Source of the DNA: Polyodon spathula | Taxonomy: Eukaryota; Chordata; Actinopteri; Acipenseriformes; Polyodontidae | Reading direction: 5' to 3' | NCBI RefSeq assembly: GCF_017654505.1 | Contig: NC_054538.1 | Location: 56,710,184 to 56,774,183, forward strand | DNA: 64,000 nt | Part shown: piece by piece, positions 1 to 11,815 of the stretch | Layout: every line of letters begins with the position of its first letter | How positions within the stretch are numbered: the first letter of the stretch is position 1 | Made by a program: the position numbers and the translations under genes | Notes under the pieces: model-generated | Told to the model about the DNA's origin: nothing | What the model saw: only the letters and a program-made list of their open reading frames with translations | Databases searched by the model: none

Positions 1-37
1 TATTTTAAGACAAAGATGTATGTTCTTGAATTTATAC

Positions 38-475
38 AGTCACATAGAAAAGTATTGGCACCCTATGCTTATACTATAATTCAAGGTAACAGTTTTGGGC
101 AAGCATTTAGTAAACTTTAACCACTGTAATATACCAAAACGCAGAATACATAATTTCTAGTCATTTAACACATAATCGTTAACAAAAAAACAAGATTGAT
201 TAAAGTATTTGTTCATATCAAAAATATTGGCACCTCTGTTTCAGTATTTCGTGTGTCCTCTTTTTGCTTTTATAACCAGTGTGTTGCATCTTGTTGAAAT
301 TTGCATATTTCCTTCAGCTCAGACAGATTGGATACACAATGCTTGGCTGCAGCTTTTTTCAGTTCAGTCTCAAGCATTTTTTATTGGATTAAGGTCTGGT
401 GATTGCGAAAGCCATTCCAGAACTTCTATCTTTTTGTTTTCTTCAAGCACTCCAAAGTTCACTTAGCCGTATCAG
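38..475 (-). mobile_element. Tc1/mariner-like transposon fragment (transposase C-terminal half)
   Basis: Read on the minus strand, the stretch around 370-440 encodes a decayed form of the Tc1 transposase signature SQSPDLNPI, which precedes the last catalytic acid of the DDE domain. The left edge has a Tc1-type terminal motif (AAAAGTATTGGCACC, about 53-67). The frame has stops, and the 5' half of the transposase is missing beyond about 475. It is a dead cut-and-paste transposon. Family assignment is secure; exact ends are not. Confidence 0.7.
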
Positions 476-796
476 GGCTTCGGACAAATCATTCAACTGC
501 TTAAAATGCAACAACTTGCTAAGACACTAAAGTGATACTAAAATAGTAACTTAATGACTACACTCACTTGTTGCCTAATTCTGCTGAACAGTTAATCTGT
601 GCAGCTGATGACTGCAATTGACTCAGCATGTTTATATTTTAAATATTTTCAAAGTTGTATGTGTAATTGGGGACTGCACCTTTAATTGTGCACAGTCGTA
701 ATGTGGGAAACAGCGTGATGCAGCTCCAGTGCTCAGTGTTAATGGTGTTTTGATCTGACAGCATGTAATACAAACAGCTCTTATGATTACATGTTA
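476..796. other. unassigned non-coding stretch
   Basis: AT-rich sequence with no repeat end, splice-bounded frame or RNA gene that I recognise. Confidence 0.5.
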
Positions 797-1880
797 CTAG
801 GGCTGTCCCGAAGGGTACATTTTGACCTTCGAAGGTTCGGAACACATTACCGATAACACTAATTAGCATAATTTACTGGTGACCGTCACCATGGCAACTA
901 CTAATTATATACTTGATTGAAAATCCTATTATCTTACAGGTAATCCATATAAATGAAATAAAACATTTACATCCAGTTTAAAAATGTTATATAGAACAGT
1001 AATTATGTTTTTATAATTAAAATAAATTGATGTTATTTGCGATACTCATACATATGTAATGGTGGACGATAATGCCTTTTTCTGTAACCGAGTATCATGA
1101 TAGCCATGCTTATTCGCTGAATAAATAAAATATATAACATTTCTTGTAAAATATCTTGTTAACTACTATCTTAATCTTATTTACAAAATAAAAAGTGTTT
1201 AAAAAAATGCTTTCATACAAGTTCTAATTGTGATTAAAAATATCAGCTACTAAACAGTTTCACATTTCAAATACAGATCATATGTTACTGTAACCCTCTT
1301 TAAATAGATAAATACGAACAAAGCATATTTTAGACACTGCCCGTTTACGCTACATGACCGGTGTGAAAGGCTTCATGAGATGTAGTTATTCCAAAAAAAT
1401 GAATGTTTAGCTCACTTTGATGCAAAGTGTTTGCTGTGAAAAGACATTTACGTCTCACACAGACCGTTCAGTGCCACTTACTCTGCTTCAGTGCAGGGCT
1501 ACTGTTATCCACAAACGATGGTAAAACTCTTAGTGTTAGCGTGTATTTTATGTTTTATACTTCTCTTACCATAACACTTTCCGTGTCTTGAAGCAATACA
1601 GCCACTGTAGGACTCCCCCACCTGCTCCAGTGCACGGTGGCATAAAGAGGTGCTATGTGGAACAGTTTGGTGGTGGATTTTAATACAACAACTTTTACTT
1701 AAGTAATTGACATTCTACAAGGCAAAAGATCGAGTTTTGCATGTGACATTTCATGTGTGATTTTATAGTATTCACACATTGTCAAACAGTTTGTTAACAG
1801 AAAAAAAACAAAACAAAAAAATCTGCGTGAATGTTGCCTGATGAACCTCTGAAGGTTTAGAACTGCCTTCTGAATATTTT
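797..1880. mobile_element. possible non-autonomous hAT-like element
   Basis: The left side opens with a GGCTGTCCCGAA-type end followed by TTCGAAGGTTCGGA, a pattern seen at the tips of fish hAT elements. Near 1845-1875 a weaker match to the same GAAGGTT theme appears. I could not match the two ends convincingly or find a target duplication, and the interior is non-coding. Both the right limit and the class are tentative. Confidence 0.3.
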
Positions 1881-2689
1881 CATTAGCACAATCTGAGAGC
1901 TTGGTTTAGTGAATGGCATTCTTTTTTGTACTGCACTCAAATAAGCTGCATTTAATTTTGAATGATTTGAGTTTTACTTTTTTCTCAGCAGTACACTTCC
2001 TAATTACAGTCTCAGGTAAATGGTCGGGTGAGAAATAAACCTTTTCCCTGCAACAGCTGACCCTGCTTTAGTATAAACTCTCGCTATTGCTGTTTTTCAT
2101 TATGATAACTGCTTAAATTACTTCTTTGGCCGCAGAGATGTTATCAGCTCATCATCTAACTGTAGAATCTGCTGTGCAATTAACATCCTTAACTCCTGAT
2201 GGTAAACAACCAAATCTGTTATAACTGCAATAGTTGTAGCTGTTAGAATGTAACAGACAAAAAAATCTGTTTGAGTTGACTCTGTTTAGGCACCCTATGA
2301 TTTGACTGGTGAAAGGTAACTTTGGTTTATTGGAATTATTGTTATTATTAGTTTATTTGACAGACTCCTTTGTCTATGGAGCGCCATTAGTGCCAAAACT
2401 ATCCAGTCATTAATTTCGAAATTTGTTTGTTAATTCGTCGGTCAGTTCATGAATTGGTCAATTTGTCCAGCAATTCATTAATATGAAGGGCTGTACGAAT
2501 AATATTGCAGTTTATTAGAAAGGGTGTTTCAAAAGATATTCTATTTAACAAGATATGACTCCTCCGCTGATTTTCAATGGAGACTTCCATCTCACTGCGC
2601 GCAAAGCATTGTGGTAGAGATTTAGGCAAAAAAATTCTATGGAGAGTCAATGGAGGCGTAAGAAATGTTGCTGGTTTTTGCCATGTTAA
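1881..2689. other. unassigned non-coding stretch
   Basis: AT-rich sequence with short GTT/ATT runs near 2335-2360. The small open frames here show no family resemblance. Confidence 0.5.
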
Positions 2690-3345
2690 AGAAATGCATC
2701 AAACTTTTGAATTAGATTTCACATTTTCCCAAGACCTTTTGAAGAAAAGGATCTTGTCTTGGCTAATGTGAGTGTTCATGACTCAACTATCAGAAAAAGA
2801 CAAGAATGGTGTTCATGGAAGGATAGCCAGGAGGAGAAACACTGCTCTCTAGAAAGAACATTGCTGCCCGTCCTGAATTTCCCCAAAGAGCACATAGATG
2901 ATCCACAATACCTCTGGAACAATGTTCTCTGGACAGACGAGTCAAAGATAGCTTTCTGACCTCAATGAGAAATGTCATGTTTGGCGAAAACCAAACACTG
3001 TGATCAAAAAGAAGAACATCCCAACCGTCAAGCATGGTAGTGGGAGTGTTATAGTTTGGAGCTGCATTGCTGCCTCAGGACCTGGACGGCTTGCCATCAT
3101 TGACACAACCATGAATTCTACATTGTATCAGAAGTTTCTAGAGGAGAATGTCAGGCCATCTGTCCGTGAGCTGAAGCTGAACCGAAAGTGGGTCATGCAG
3201 CAAGACAATGATCCTAAACATACAAGAAGATCTACAAACGAATGGCTGCAGAAGAAAAAATTCCAGACCTAACCCTATCGAAATGTTGTGGCAGGACCTG
3301 AAGTGAGCTGTCCATGCAAGGAAGCCCTCAAATGTCACCGAGAAC
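2690..3345 (+). mobile_element. Tc1/mariner-like transposase remnant
   Basis: The forward frames carry the Tc1 transposase core in order: FPKEHIDDPQYLWNNVLW leading to TDES with the first catalytic Asp (about 2876-2945), then SGSVIVWSCIAASGPGRL (about 3040-3090), then QQDNDPKHT with the second Asp (about 3198-3224), and finally PNPIEMLW with the terminal acid (about 3270-3293). At least two frame breaks separate these blocks, near 2957 and 3270, so no full transposase can be made. The N-terminal helix-turn-helix region and clear inverted ends are not visible. This family differs from the copies at 10.5 kb and 15.4 kb. Confidence 0.85.
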
Positions 3346-3512
3346 AGGGGCCCCAGGACAGATCCTTGGTGAGAGAGAGAGCCACGTCAGGAAACCTGGA
3401 AGGAACAAGTAGTGAAAGAGGAGGAAAACCAGGCAAGAGCAGTACCAATGATCCCCTGGTCAGAGGGAGAGGAGAACAGCATGATAGACAGTTCAAGAAT
3501 AATTCGTTCTAA
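3346..3512. other. purine-rich, GC-richer block after the Tc1 remnant
   Basis: About 170 bases rich in G and A (runs such as GAGAGAGAGA and GGAGGAAAACC), unlike the AT-rich surroundings. An open frame crosses it, but its peptide is low-complexity Arg/Gly/Ser/Glu and matches nothing I know. It may be an unrelated insertion or a fragment of another repeat. Confidence 0.4.
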
Positions 3513-4014
3513 ACTAAAATACAACAGAGAGACACAACACTTATAACAAGAACAACAATAAATAAATACTTCATGTGTTAACTAACAGTTGATAGTACTG
3601 TGTGTATGTCTAGTGTGGCAGGGAAAACAAATTTTAGCCCTTTTATTTCATTTCGCGGAGTAATACAGACTTTTTTTAATAGGGAATTTTTTATTTATTT
3701 TTTATTTTTTTGTTGCTGAAAACTAGGATCCCTGACTCCCAATGGAACCTTCACTTTCTAATCAATTAAAAAAAAAAAAAAAATCACTGTTAATTGATTG
3801 ACTATAGAACTAGTGAGGAGAAATTACAATTTAAATAACCAGGTTTTTTTTTTTTGGTTTTTTTTTTACTCAAATGCAAATAATATTTGGTTGGTTGTAC
3901 TACAATTGTAATATTTATTTGGAGTGTGAGAATAGATAATGGAAAGATAAAGGGGATAGGACTAATAGCGGGAAACGACCCCCCCCCTTCAAAACGAAAC
4001 GAATAAACAAATAC
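3513..4014. other. low-complexity AT-rich stretch
   Basis: Contains several poly-A and poly-T tracts (about 3769-3782, 3845-3868) and a short poly-C run (about 3980-3987). No gene is visible. Confidence 0.55.
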
Positions 4015-4746
4015 TATAACGGGAAATTTTGGCTGGTGCTAAATTTTGGTGGATTTGCCACCTTGGTAGATTTTGACGGTTTTTGAATTGCTGTATTTCA
4101 CTCTTGGCACGTTCACAAAGAAAAATGCCACAGTTTACTTAATGAAATCTGTCTTCTAAAACAGTATCTCATTTACAGTAACTTGTTATAGCATCTACAA
4201 TGTCACCTGCAGCAACTTGGATAAGAACAAATGCGGCCATCTAAAAATGAGTTACAGCATTGTCGTTACAGAATCCTTAACTTTAAGATACCAGTAATTG
4301 GGGAAGGATTGGTAGCTGCAGTACAGACTTTAACAAGTCTGAATTAAACAATTCTGGCTGTTTACAGTACTAAATTGACCCATTGTAAAAAAATAACACA
4401 AAACTGCTTAACATAAAAAAGAACAGTTGTACAGGTACCACAGTTTACACTGCCTCAGCGCTCCTGGTCACATCATAAATTCTAGATTTTCTAAATCCAT
4501 TGATGTAAATGTCTGGTCTGCATTTAATTTGTTTAAGCAAATTGGCTTAATCACACTGCCATTCTCCTATTCACTTTGACATCCTTTCCCTTGCCCAGCG
4601 CTTCTTTAACCTGTGCTGCATACCAGTCTGTCACAGGCCGGGATCACTTGCTGTATGCAACACTGATTCGTGGAAGAATTATTGGCAATCCAATCAAAAC
4701 CGTCAATAAAGCCAAAATAAATTCCCCGCCAAAATTTCCCATTATA
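4015..4746. mobile_element. MITE-like non-autonomous DNA transposon with inverted ends
   Basis: The left end reads TATAACGGGAAATTTTGGC and, further in, TTTTGACGGTTTT. The right end, read in reverse complement, gives TATAATGGGAAATTTTGGC and then TTGACGGTTTT at a similar depth. The two ends are therefore imperfect inverted repeats about 60 bases long, enclosing roughly 730 bases with no coding frame. No target duplication is certain. The superfamily is unknown to me; a nearby THAP-type zinc finger (5.6-5.8 kb) makes a P-element or Kolobok link thinkable but unproven. Confidence 0.6.
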
Positions 4747-5609
4747 CTGTAATAAACACACTTAAAACAAACAAAATAAGATGTCTTCAATTAAAGAATA
4801 CATGGTGAATCCCAGTAGATTTGAAGTTGACTTTTTCAAAAAATATTGAAGGTTTTATTTAAGAATTTGTTTCACGTCAGATATGAACAAATTCCAGCTG
4901 TTACACTCCAAGGACGACTCTCACTGACTGAACCACTTAACTAAGCTCACTGCTTAACATACAGAATCCTGAGTCAATCACATCACTCAACATTCGTGCT
5001 TGATTATCTAAGTCTGCTCATTCGCACTAGGATCATTGGTTTTCAGCGCAGTGTGTACCTGGGTAATGCAGTTTCCTACTGAAATTCACACAATGACACA
5101 CTCAATTCTTCGGTCGCCAGAGAGTTGACTTTAAATATATTTTTAATTGCCAACAATTTTGGCACAGACCATAATAACAGTAAGTAAGTTAGAGAATCTG
5201 TACTATTATAATATAGTATTACATAGCCTTTCGACTGCATCTCCATCTTCTGACACACAGATGCCACAGTTTGTCTTTTCTTCAGCGAACAAAATTACTT
5301 TTCTTTTAAAAGCTGCATCAAAAAGTGTTCATGAAGTTCGCTGTGCAGCCATTTTAATATACTGGTACAGCACCAAGAGTAATTACTGTAGTGGGCAGTA
5401 CTGTGTACAGTTGGTCTTGTTCAAGCGCACCAGAATAATTGACATGCGCAAAAGTAAATCGGTACCCTAACTAAAAACCTTGAATCCAAGTCGCTTGAAC
5501 TTTTTATTTTAGCCACTAAAGTGCAACTTAACTTTGAGTAAATAATAATAATAATATTAGTAATAACGCAAGACTAGAACTAACTACCAATAGATTGCTG
5601 ATACTAACC
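4747..5609. other. unassigned non-coding stretch
   Basis: Mixed AT-rich sequence. A 107-residue open frame at 5147-5470 has no recognisable domain and no splice or coding signature. A short AAT run lies near 5544-5555. Confidence 0.5.
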
Positions 5610-5814
5610 TTATGTGAATTGCTCACTACACAAAAGTGTGTACTGAGTTGGAGTCCAGTTTGTCATCTTTAACTTTGGGTTATTGGGATCCATTTTTGCT
5701 GCCCTGCTAATGGCTGAAATCCACTTTTCCCTCCTTTCTGGCTCAGCAGACAGGAGGGCGAAGTCGTTTTCCTGTTCTGTTGGTGCACCCCACAGCACAA
5801 CACACACCAGGCAT
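5610..5814 (-). pseudogene. broken THAP-type zinc-finger ORF
   Basis: On the minus strand an ATG at 5814 starts MPGVCCAVGCTN, which looks like the opening of a THAP domain with its first Cys pair. After a one-base frame change near 5775 the frame continues with AEPERREKWISAISRA and then NWTPTQYTLLCSEQF, the central Trp and closing segment of the domain. The usual final zinc ligand His (CSEHF in most members) is Gln here, so zinc binding should be lost. A possible splice donor (AAG|GTTAGT) follows directly. THAP domains bind DNA in P-element and Kolobok transposases and in host THAP proteins; this piece could come from either. The frameshift and lost ligand argue that it is dead. Confidence 0.65.
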
Positions 5815-7330
5815 TGTAAAATCTAAAGTTTAATGGCCGCGCTTAGTTAGTGTCATTGTTCACCAATGCTGTTTGACCGCCAGTGTACACTTGCACTCAT
5901 ACCAATGTATTCTACAATTAGACACAATGTAGAAACTAAAAATATTAAGAGACATTAAACATTTTATGTCCTCGGTACCCCCGTTCAGTTGCAAGTGCCA
6001 AGTCATGTGAAGTCATGTCTGAGTAGAACTGCTACTCCTGTGATAACTATGACTATGGGTAAAGCCCTTACACTTAAATTAAATCAATATAATAATAGAA
6101 TGGGGTAACCACGTAATCAGACAAAATCAACACACTTCAAAACATGCGTTTTCCTACAGTACATTTGGCTGTTTAGTATTATTATAAAATGTATTAGCTC
6201 TGCACAGAGTCATTTAACAGATGCAACAGACTCAAATATATATTTTACTCTACTTCCAAACTTTTACTAGAATGTGCTTCTTTTAAAACTGCACATTTGA
6301 GACCTTTACGATTGTAACTGTACAACAGGTAAGCCACTGTGTTTGCTACAATCACTTTAATAAAACAGAAATCATGTAGCGCTCTTTGGAAATATAGTAG
6401 AAATGTTAATGATATTATCTGATGTCTAGGAGGAGCGCACAGTATACAGTTGGATTGTGCTCTACTGCTTCTATTGGTATTGTGTTACTCTTGGTGAGGT
6501 GTGTTTATTTTATTTATTTTTTACCCCCTGCCAGTCTGCAGTCTGTCTGTGCACACTACAGTATATGTTTTTGGCATGCAAGACTATACTGTATTTTGTT
6601 ACTTGGCAGGGGACTTGCCTGCACTTTGAATACTGTTACAATGATATTAGCTGCTGTGGGTTGCTGAATAAAATTGCTTCAGGACTGTAGTGGTGTTGGC
6701 TCTAGCAGTGTTCAATAGTTTAGCATTAGAGCTGTCTGGCAGAGAACAATGAGGCCCACACATAGTGAAAACCATCACAGTGCTTAGCCAGTCAGATTCC
6801 AAGAAACCCCCAGTGTGAGAAGCGTTCCAGTAGAGTGCTGCTGTATTACTTTTATAATCCCCTGTGAGGTAACGCATTTTACTTACATTTTTTATGTATC
6901 TCATTGTGATGTAACTTTACCTTTTTAAATTAGATTGCAGCTCATGTTTACCTGTAATGTATAATTTAGCCAGCTGCTTACGCTAATTAATTAGAAACCT
7001 TGCACAGGCATTTGTTACAGTAAGGGTTAATCATTATAATTTAGTATTTTTATCCTTCAATATTTAAAATGCTTAAACTGTGAGTGACACCAATTGAGTT
7101 ATGTGAATAGTAGAACTGCCCATCTTGCAAAGCTCTTGAAGTACTGTATTGGATACTTTCACTCTATCAGAAACCGTGAGTGTATACAGTAGCTGCAGAA
7201 GAAGTTGTATTGAGAGTTGCCATGGATTTGGAAATCCCTATTGCATAGTTTTCTGTCAAAAGCTGTGAATACACAGTTCTTATTTTTTTTTTTAAAGGTG
7301 TTTCGCTACACTTTAAGAAATCCATGTTTA

Positions 7331-7332
<2 letters not shown>
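5815..7332. other. unassigned non-coding stretch
   Basis: No recognisable element or exon. Two overlapping open frames near 6422-6690 are hydrophobic and Cys-rich but show no family resemblance and sit in AT-rich DNA. Confidence 0.5.

Positions 7333-7365
<33 letters not shown>
7333..7365. repeat. poly(T) tract
   Basis: Uninterrupted run of about 33 T, possibly the reversed tail of a retroposed copy. No attached retroposon body is recognised. Confidence 0.9.
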
Positions 7366-7366
<1 letters not shown>

Positions 7367-7650
7367 ATGAGCTCTATTTTCAAAGCTAGTGATTTTAAAG
7401 AATACAGTTTTGATATTTATAAAGCTTTATTTTCCACCAAATACAAACCCACAAAGACCAAAACAAATATAAAATTGCAAATCTATGGAAAATAACAATA
7501 TTTTTATTATTGATGTTAGAGCTGTCAAGCGATTTTAAATTTATATATATATAAAAAAAAAAGTTTAGCAATTTCTTTATCATTGTTTTAATCACCTGTT
7601 TAATTGATACAATTACTGCATCCATCTAATTTAAGTTAGTTTTTTTTACT

Positions 7651-7697
7651 GATGCTATTATTATTATTATTATTATTATTATCATCCTCATCATCAT
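7651..7697. repeat. (ATT)n / (ATC)n microsatellite
   Basis: About nine ATT units followed by interrupted ATC units. Confidence 0.9.
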
Positions 7698-8444
7698 AAG
7701 CCCTGGCTTCCTTTTTCTGGATTCTGGATCCTATTTGTAGGTTCCTCTTTATAGTTGTATATTTATTTACAATCCAGCATTTCTTGTTAAATTGTTTGAA
7801 CCAACTGCTAAATTACAATGGAATCCGTTTATTACTCGCCTTACTGCATTTAAAATTGTCAGCTTCCTTTACTCATAAACTGATTTTTTTCATTGCTGTT
7901 TTTTTAAAAATAATAATTTTTAAACGATCCTTTATTAATAACTTGAAATTTCCTAAATAAAACAAAACATTCACTGAGTAACTGTTATAACCTCCATAAT
8001 TGTAAATAATGTGGTTTAAAATAAGTGATTCTTGAAATAAAACAAAGCTACTAATGGGCCTACAGTCGGTATCTATCCACTTTGCAACAGCACTGGTTAT
8101 AGACTAGTATCATACTTAGCCACGAATCACTCTTTGCTGCGATCCTAAATTTCTGAAAGAGACTCTGTCGAAACTGACGGGTTTCATTTGTTGTTGTATT
8201 GTTGTTCTGCTACAGACAACTACTGGAAAGTGTATTTTGAGAAGTGAAAGCATGTTTAACATTTAGTGTGGTACAGCAGACTAGATAGTGGAACTCCCTT
8301 TAATAAGTAACCCTTGTTCTATGCAGTGAACCGTCAAAGTTTGTTTTTAAAATAAACTTCCCGTTCCCAAGTCCTTCAGTTTGAGTGCTTTTCTACATTA
8401 TGTGGTTCCGTGACTAATTTTATGTTGAAACGATGACTACAGTC

Positions 8445-8820
8445 TGTGGCAGGGACAGGGTTAATGTCTGTGTCAACAACCACAGGTGTGGCCACTCTCC
8501 AGTTAGTGCAGATTGGTTCTAATTGGGGAGTGGCCCCTTGCATAAAAGCAGACAGAAAGCCTGTGATTGTGGAGAGAAGGTGGTGAGTGTTTGTGTGAGC
8601 TGTGTGGTGCAATATTGTTTAAGAAGTTCAGTGAAGGCTCTGCCCAGCTTTGGTCAGTTTTTGTGGTATTTTGTTTAAACCTGTGTGCCCTTTTTGTTTG
8701 TGTTTTTATGTATTGTTTTGTTTATTAAATGTGCGCTTTTAGTTTTTTTTTTTTTTTTTTTTAGGTTTAAACTGCCGCTTCCTTGCCTCTGAGTCTCTTT
8801 CTTGACGCGACCCTGCTACA
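8445..8820 (+). mobile_element. solo LTR
   Basis: Begins TGTGGCAGGG and ends CCCTGCTACA, the TG...CA termini of an LTR with an extended inverted tip. Inside, in correct order, lie a TATA-like CATAAAAG (8541-8548) and a TATTAAA polyadenylation-like site (about 8723). The flanking five bases are CAGTC on the left and CACTC on the right, a duplication with one mismatch. No internal retroelement sequence is attached, so it is a solo LTR left by recombination. The tips resemble those at 14283-14862. Confidence 0.7.
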
Positions 8821-8916
8821 CACTCATTCAATCCTGGCATGCACTTAAGTGTATTCAAATGATGCCGCAGGAAATGAATTCCGATATTTTATTTATTTAT
8901 TTATTTAATGTGCGTT

Positions 8917-8947
<31 letters not shown>

Positions 8948-9001
8948 AAAAAAATGTATGTGTTAATCTCAAAAGTTACCTGTGATTAATTGACAGCCCT
9001 A

Positions 9002-10024
9002 ATTTTATAATACACATTGAATGATAAATTCCTATAAACTTAATTTTTTTACAGTATTCAGAGGTCACGGTAACGCAAAATTTTGCATCCTAGACGCAAA
9101 ATAAATCCATTGGATGGAAAAATATTTTGTCCTGTGTTCACGGAACGCACAGAATGGAAAGAGACACAGACATGCATATTCGTGGTAATCTAGTACACTG
9201 CAACAAATACCGTAAAATACTTGCTTGTTTAAAAAAAAAAACACAAAAAAACTGTTCTGCAATATAACGGCATTGATTAAGGTACACTCCAGTTCTGTAA
9301 GTGGCAGCAATAAGCCTCATATTTGGCTTTGCCAGCAATATTAAGGATATTTGCTTAATTCCCTGTCCACACTACATAACCGATCTTGAGAACTGTACTC
9401 AAGCATTTTAATTAATCCAGCTCAAACTTTAGCGTCCAAACTGAAGTACAGTTTCATGTTTAGTTGGGCGTAATGCATACCACACACTAATTCTGTTAGA
9501 ATAGTTCAGTTACAGTTCCTAACAGCTCAATGAACATTGGATATTAATACGATGGTAGCCCACCATGCACTGTATTTTGTTTTAAAATGGTTTTATGTCT
9601 CATATTAACGTAGGTCCATATTGCTAAGAAATAAAACAAGAATTTTGGAAAAAGTTAATGCAAACACACAAACAAGTATGGTTTAAAGTTTTTGGATTTT
9701 ATTTATCAGGTGACATTCAGCTCATAATTAAACTCGGGGGGGAAAAAGCTGTTAATTGCAAAACAAGCTTTGCTTTTACCTTAATATCTTGCCTGAGCCT
9801 AATTCTGGTCCCTTTCTAAAAAAAATAAAATAATTTCAAATAGAGCTGACAAATTACATGAATTGTTCATCCCCGGTCCTACTTTTAACTCTCATGTAAT
9901 TTTTGCAGTCGCCTAATTAACATTGTGCTTTTTTTATTTTCTGCACTAGTTTAACAGGGATGACCTTACAGATTTTTTTAAGCATAAAAGTGAATGCCTA
10001 GTGCAGAGTGCACACTGACAGCAA
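9002..10024. other. unassigned non-coding stretch
   Basis: AT-rich, without recognisable element ends. Short open frames on the minus strand at 9065-9338 have no coding signature. Confidence 0.5.
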
Positions 10025-10380
10025 GTCAGTTGTCATTTGGAGGTTTTTTTGCTAAGCATCTTCAGGGGATTCTCATGAAGAAGATTGCTCATCTGCATCT
10101 CAGCCATCTGCTTCTGACTATGAGTACTACAGTGACCGAAGCAGTAGTAATGCACAAAAACTCAAACGAAAAATACATTCTTATAATTTTGAATTGGAGA
10201 TGAAGTATCTGTGGCTTGTGTATCGAGACGGGAAGATGTAATGCGTGTGAGAGCTGCTAGGCAAAAAAGACAACATACATATATGCACGGATGTACAGTT
10301 TGTCAAGAATCTTCGCTTAAGACACGCAATGCTGTTGCTGTTATTGGAATGCAGAAAAATAACAAAACACACGTGGATTA
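10025..10380 (+). pseudogene. decayed transposon-like ORF fragment
   Basis: A forward frame near 10061-10222 gives a Ser/Asp/Glu-rich stretch (SGDSHEEDCSSASQPSAS) followed by a basic and then aromatic segment (NFELEMKYLWLVYRDGKM) and a stop. A second frame near 10306-10379 adds CQESSLKTRNAVAVIGMQ. Acidic start, aromatic patch and spaced Cys recall the N-terminal BED/TTF-type zinc finger of hAT-family proteins, but I do not recognise the exact family. Frame breaks and stops show it is not expressed as one protein. Confidence 0.35.
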
Positions 10381-10435
10381 AGGCAACAAACAGAGTTTAG
10401 AATCTTGTCCCGTTGTTATGTGAACGGTCTACTCT

Positions 10436-10472
10436 GTGTGTGTGTGTGTATGTGTGTATATATATATATATA

Positions 10473-10519
<47 letters not shown>
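10436..10519. repeat. (TG)n-(TA)n-(CA)n compound microsatellite
   Basis: TG units, then TA units (about 10458-10472), then about 23 CA units. It directly abuts the Tc1-like end at 10520, consistent with insertion at a TA in the repeat. Confidence 0.95.
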
Positions 10520-10522
<3 letters not shown>

Positions 10523-11815
10523 GCCTTGCAAAAGTATTCAGACCCCTGACCAATTCTCTCATATTACTGAATTACAAATGGTACATTGAAGTTTCGTTCT
10601 GTTCGATATTTTATTTTAAAACACTTAAACTCAAAATCAATTATTGTAGGTGACACTGGTTTTATGTTGGGAAATATTTTTATGAAAAATAAAAAACTGA
10701 ACTATCTTGCATGCATAAGTATTCAACCCCCACACATTAACATTTGGTAGAGCCACCTTTCGCTGCAATAACAGTTTTAAGTCTTTTGGGGTAAGCATGT
10801 ACCAGCTTTGCACACAGTGTCGGAGTGATTTTGGCTTATTCTTCTTGGCAGATTTGCTCCAGGTTGTTCAGGTTGGTTGGACAATGCTTGTGGACTGCAA
10901 TTTTCAAATAGTGCCACAGATTCTCGGTGGGATTGAGATCAGGACTTTGACTGGACCACTGTATGAAATTCACCTTTTTGTTCTTGAGCCACTCCAATGT
11001 TGCTTTGGCCTTGTGCTTTGGCTCATTGTCCTGCTGAAAGGTGAATTTCCTCCCAAGCTTCAGTTTTTTAGCGGACTGAAGCAGATTCTCTTGCAGTATT
11101 TTCCTGTATTTTGCTCCGTCCATTCTTCCTTCATTTGTAATAAGATGCCCAGCCCCTGCTGATGAGAAGCATCCTCACAGCATGATGTTGCCACCACCAT
11201 ACTTCACTGTAGGGATGGTGTGTCTTGAGGCATGGGCAAAAGCTCTATCTTGGTCTCATCTGACCACAAAATATTTTCCCACATCGCAGCTGGGTCACTC
11301 TCATGCTTTCTGGCAAACTCCAGACGTGCTTTCAGATGGTACTTTTTGAGTAATGGCTACTTTCTTACCACCCTCCCATACAGGCCAGTGTTATGCAGAG
11401 CTCTTGATATGGTTGACTGGTGCACCATTACTCCACTCCCAGCCACTGAACTCTGTAGCTCCTTCAAAGTGATTGTTGGCCTCTCTGTGGCTTCTCTTAC
11501 AAGTCTCCTTCTTGTTTAAGCGCTGAGTTTTGAGGGACGGCCTTTTCTTGGCAGTGCCTGGGTGGTGTGATGCAGCTTCCACTTCCTGATTATTGATCCA
11601 ACTGTGCTCACTGGGATATCCAAACACTTGGATGTTATTTTGTACCTGTTCCCTAATCTATGCATTTGTATTACTTTATCTCTAACTTCTGTAGAATGCT
11701 CTTTGGTCTTCATTTTCCTTCAGATTCACTGCGTTACCAATGATCCTTCAACAGTGGGGTTTTGTGTTAACATGTACATTTGATGGATGGGACGCAAAAG
11801 TTTGGGCACGTGCGT
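10520..11815 (-). mobile_element. Tc1/mariner-like transposon, nearly full length, inactivated
   Basis: The left tip is a classic Tc1-type end (CAGTGCCTTGCAAAAGTATTC). On the minus strand the N-terminal helix-turn-helix appears first (EHSTEVRDKVIQMHRLGN and GSIIRKWKLHHTTQALPRKG, 11713-11519). The catalytic part follows, ending in FQQDNEPKHKAKATLEWL, SQSPDLNPTENLWHYLK and ICQEE (11060-10836). The order matches a roughly 340-residue Tc1 transposase. Several frame breaks lie between 11519 and 11123. The right tip has a diverged AAAAGTTTGGGCAC near 11796-11809, so that limit is approximate. Confidence 0.88.

Larger units (their letters stand above)
7517..9001. mobile_element. hAT-like element with GGCTGTCAA-type ends, invaded by an LTR
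   Basis: The left end (TAGAGCTGTCAAGCGATT) and the right end, reverse-complemented (TAGGGCTGTCAATTAATC), match each other and the well-known TAGGGCTGTCAA end of a widespread vertebrate hAT group. The 8-base flanks do not clearly match. The interior has no transposase frame. It contains (ATT)n at about 7651-7683, a solo LTR at 8445-8820 and a poly-A tract at about 8918-8942, so it is a decayed composite. Pairing of the two ends is inference. Confidence 0.5.

Noticed and set aside
10797..11519. Forward frames of 121 and 95 residues
   Set aside because: Antisense shadows of the minus-strand Tc1 transposase.
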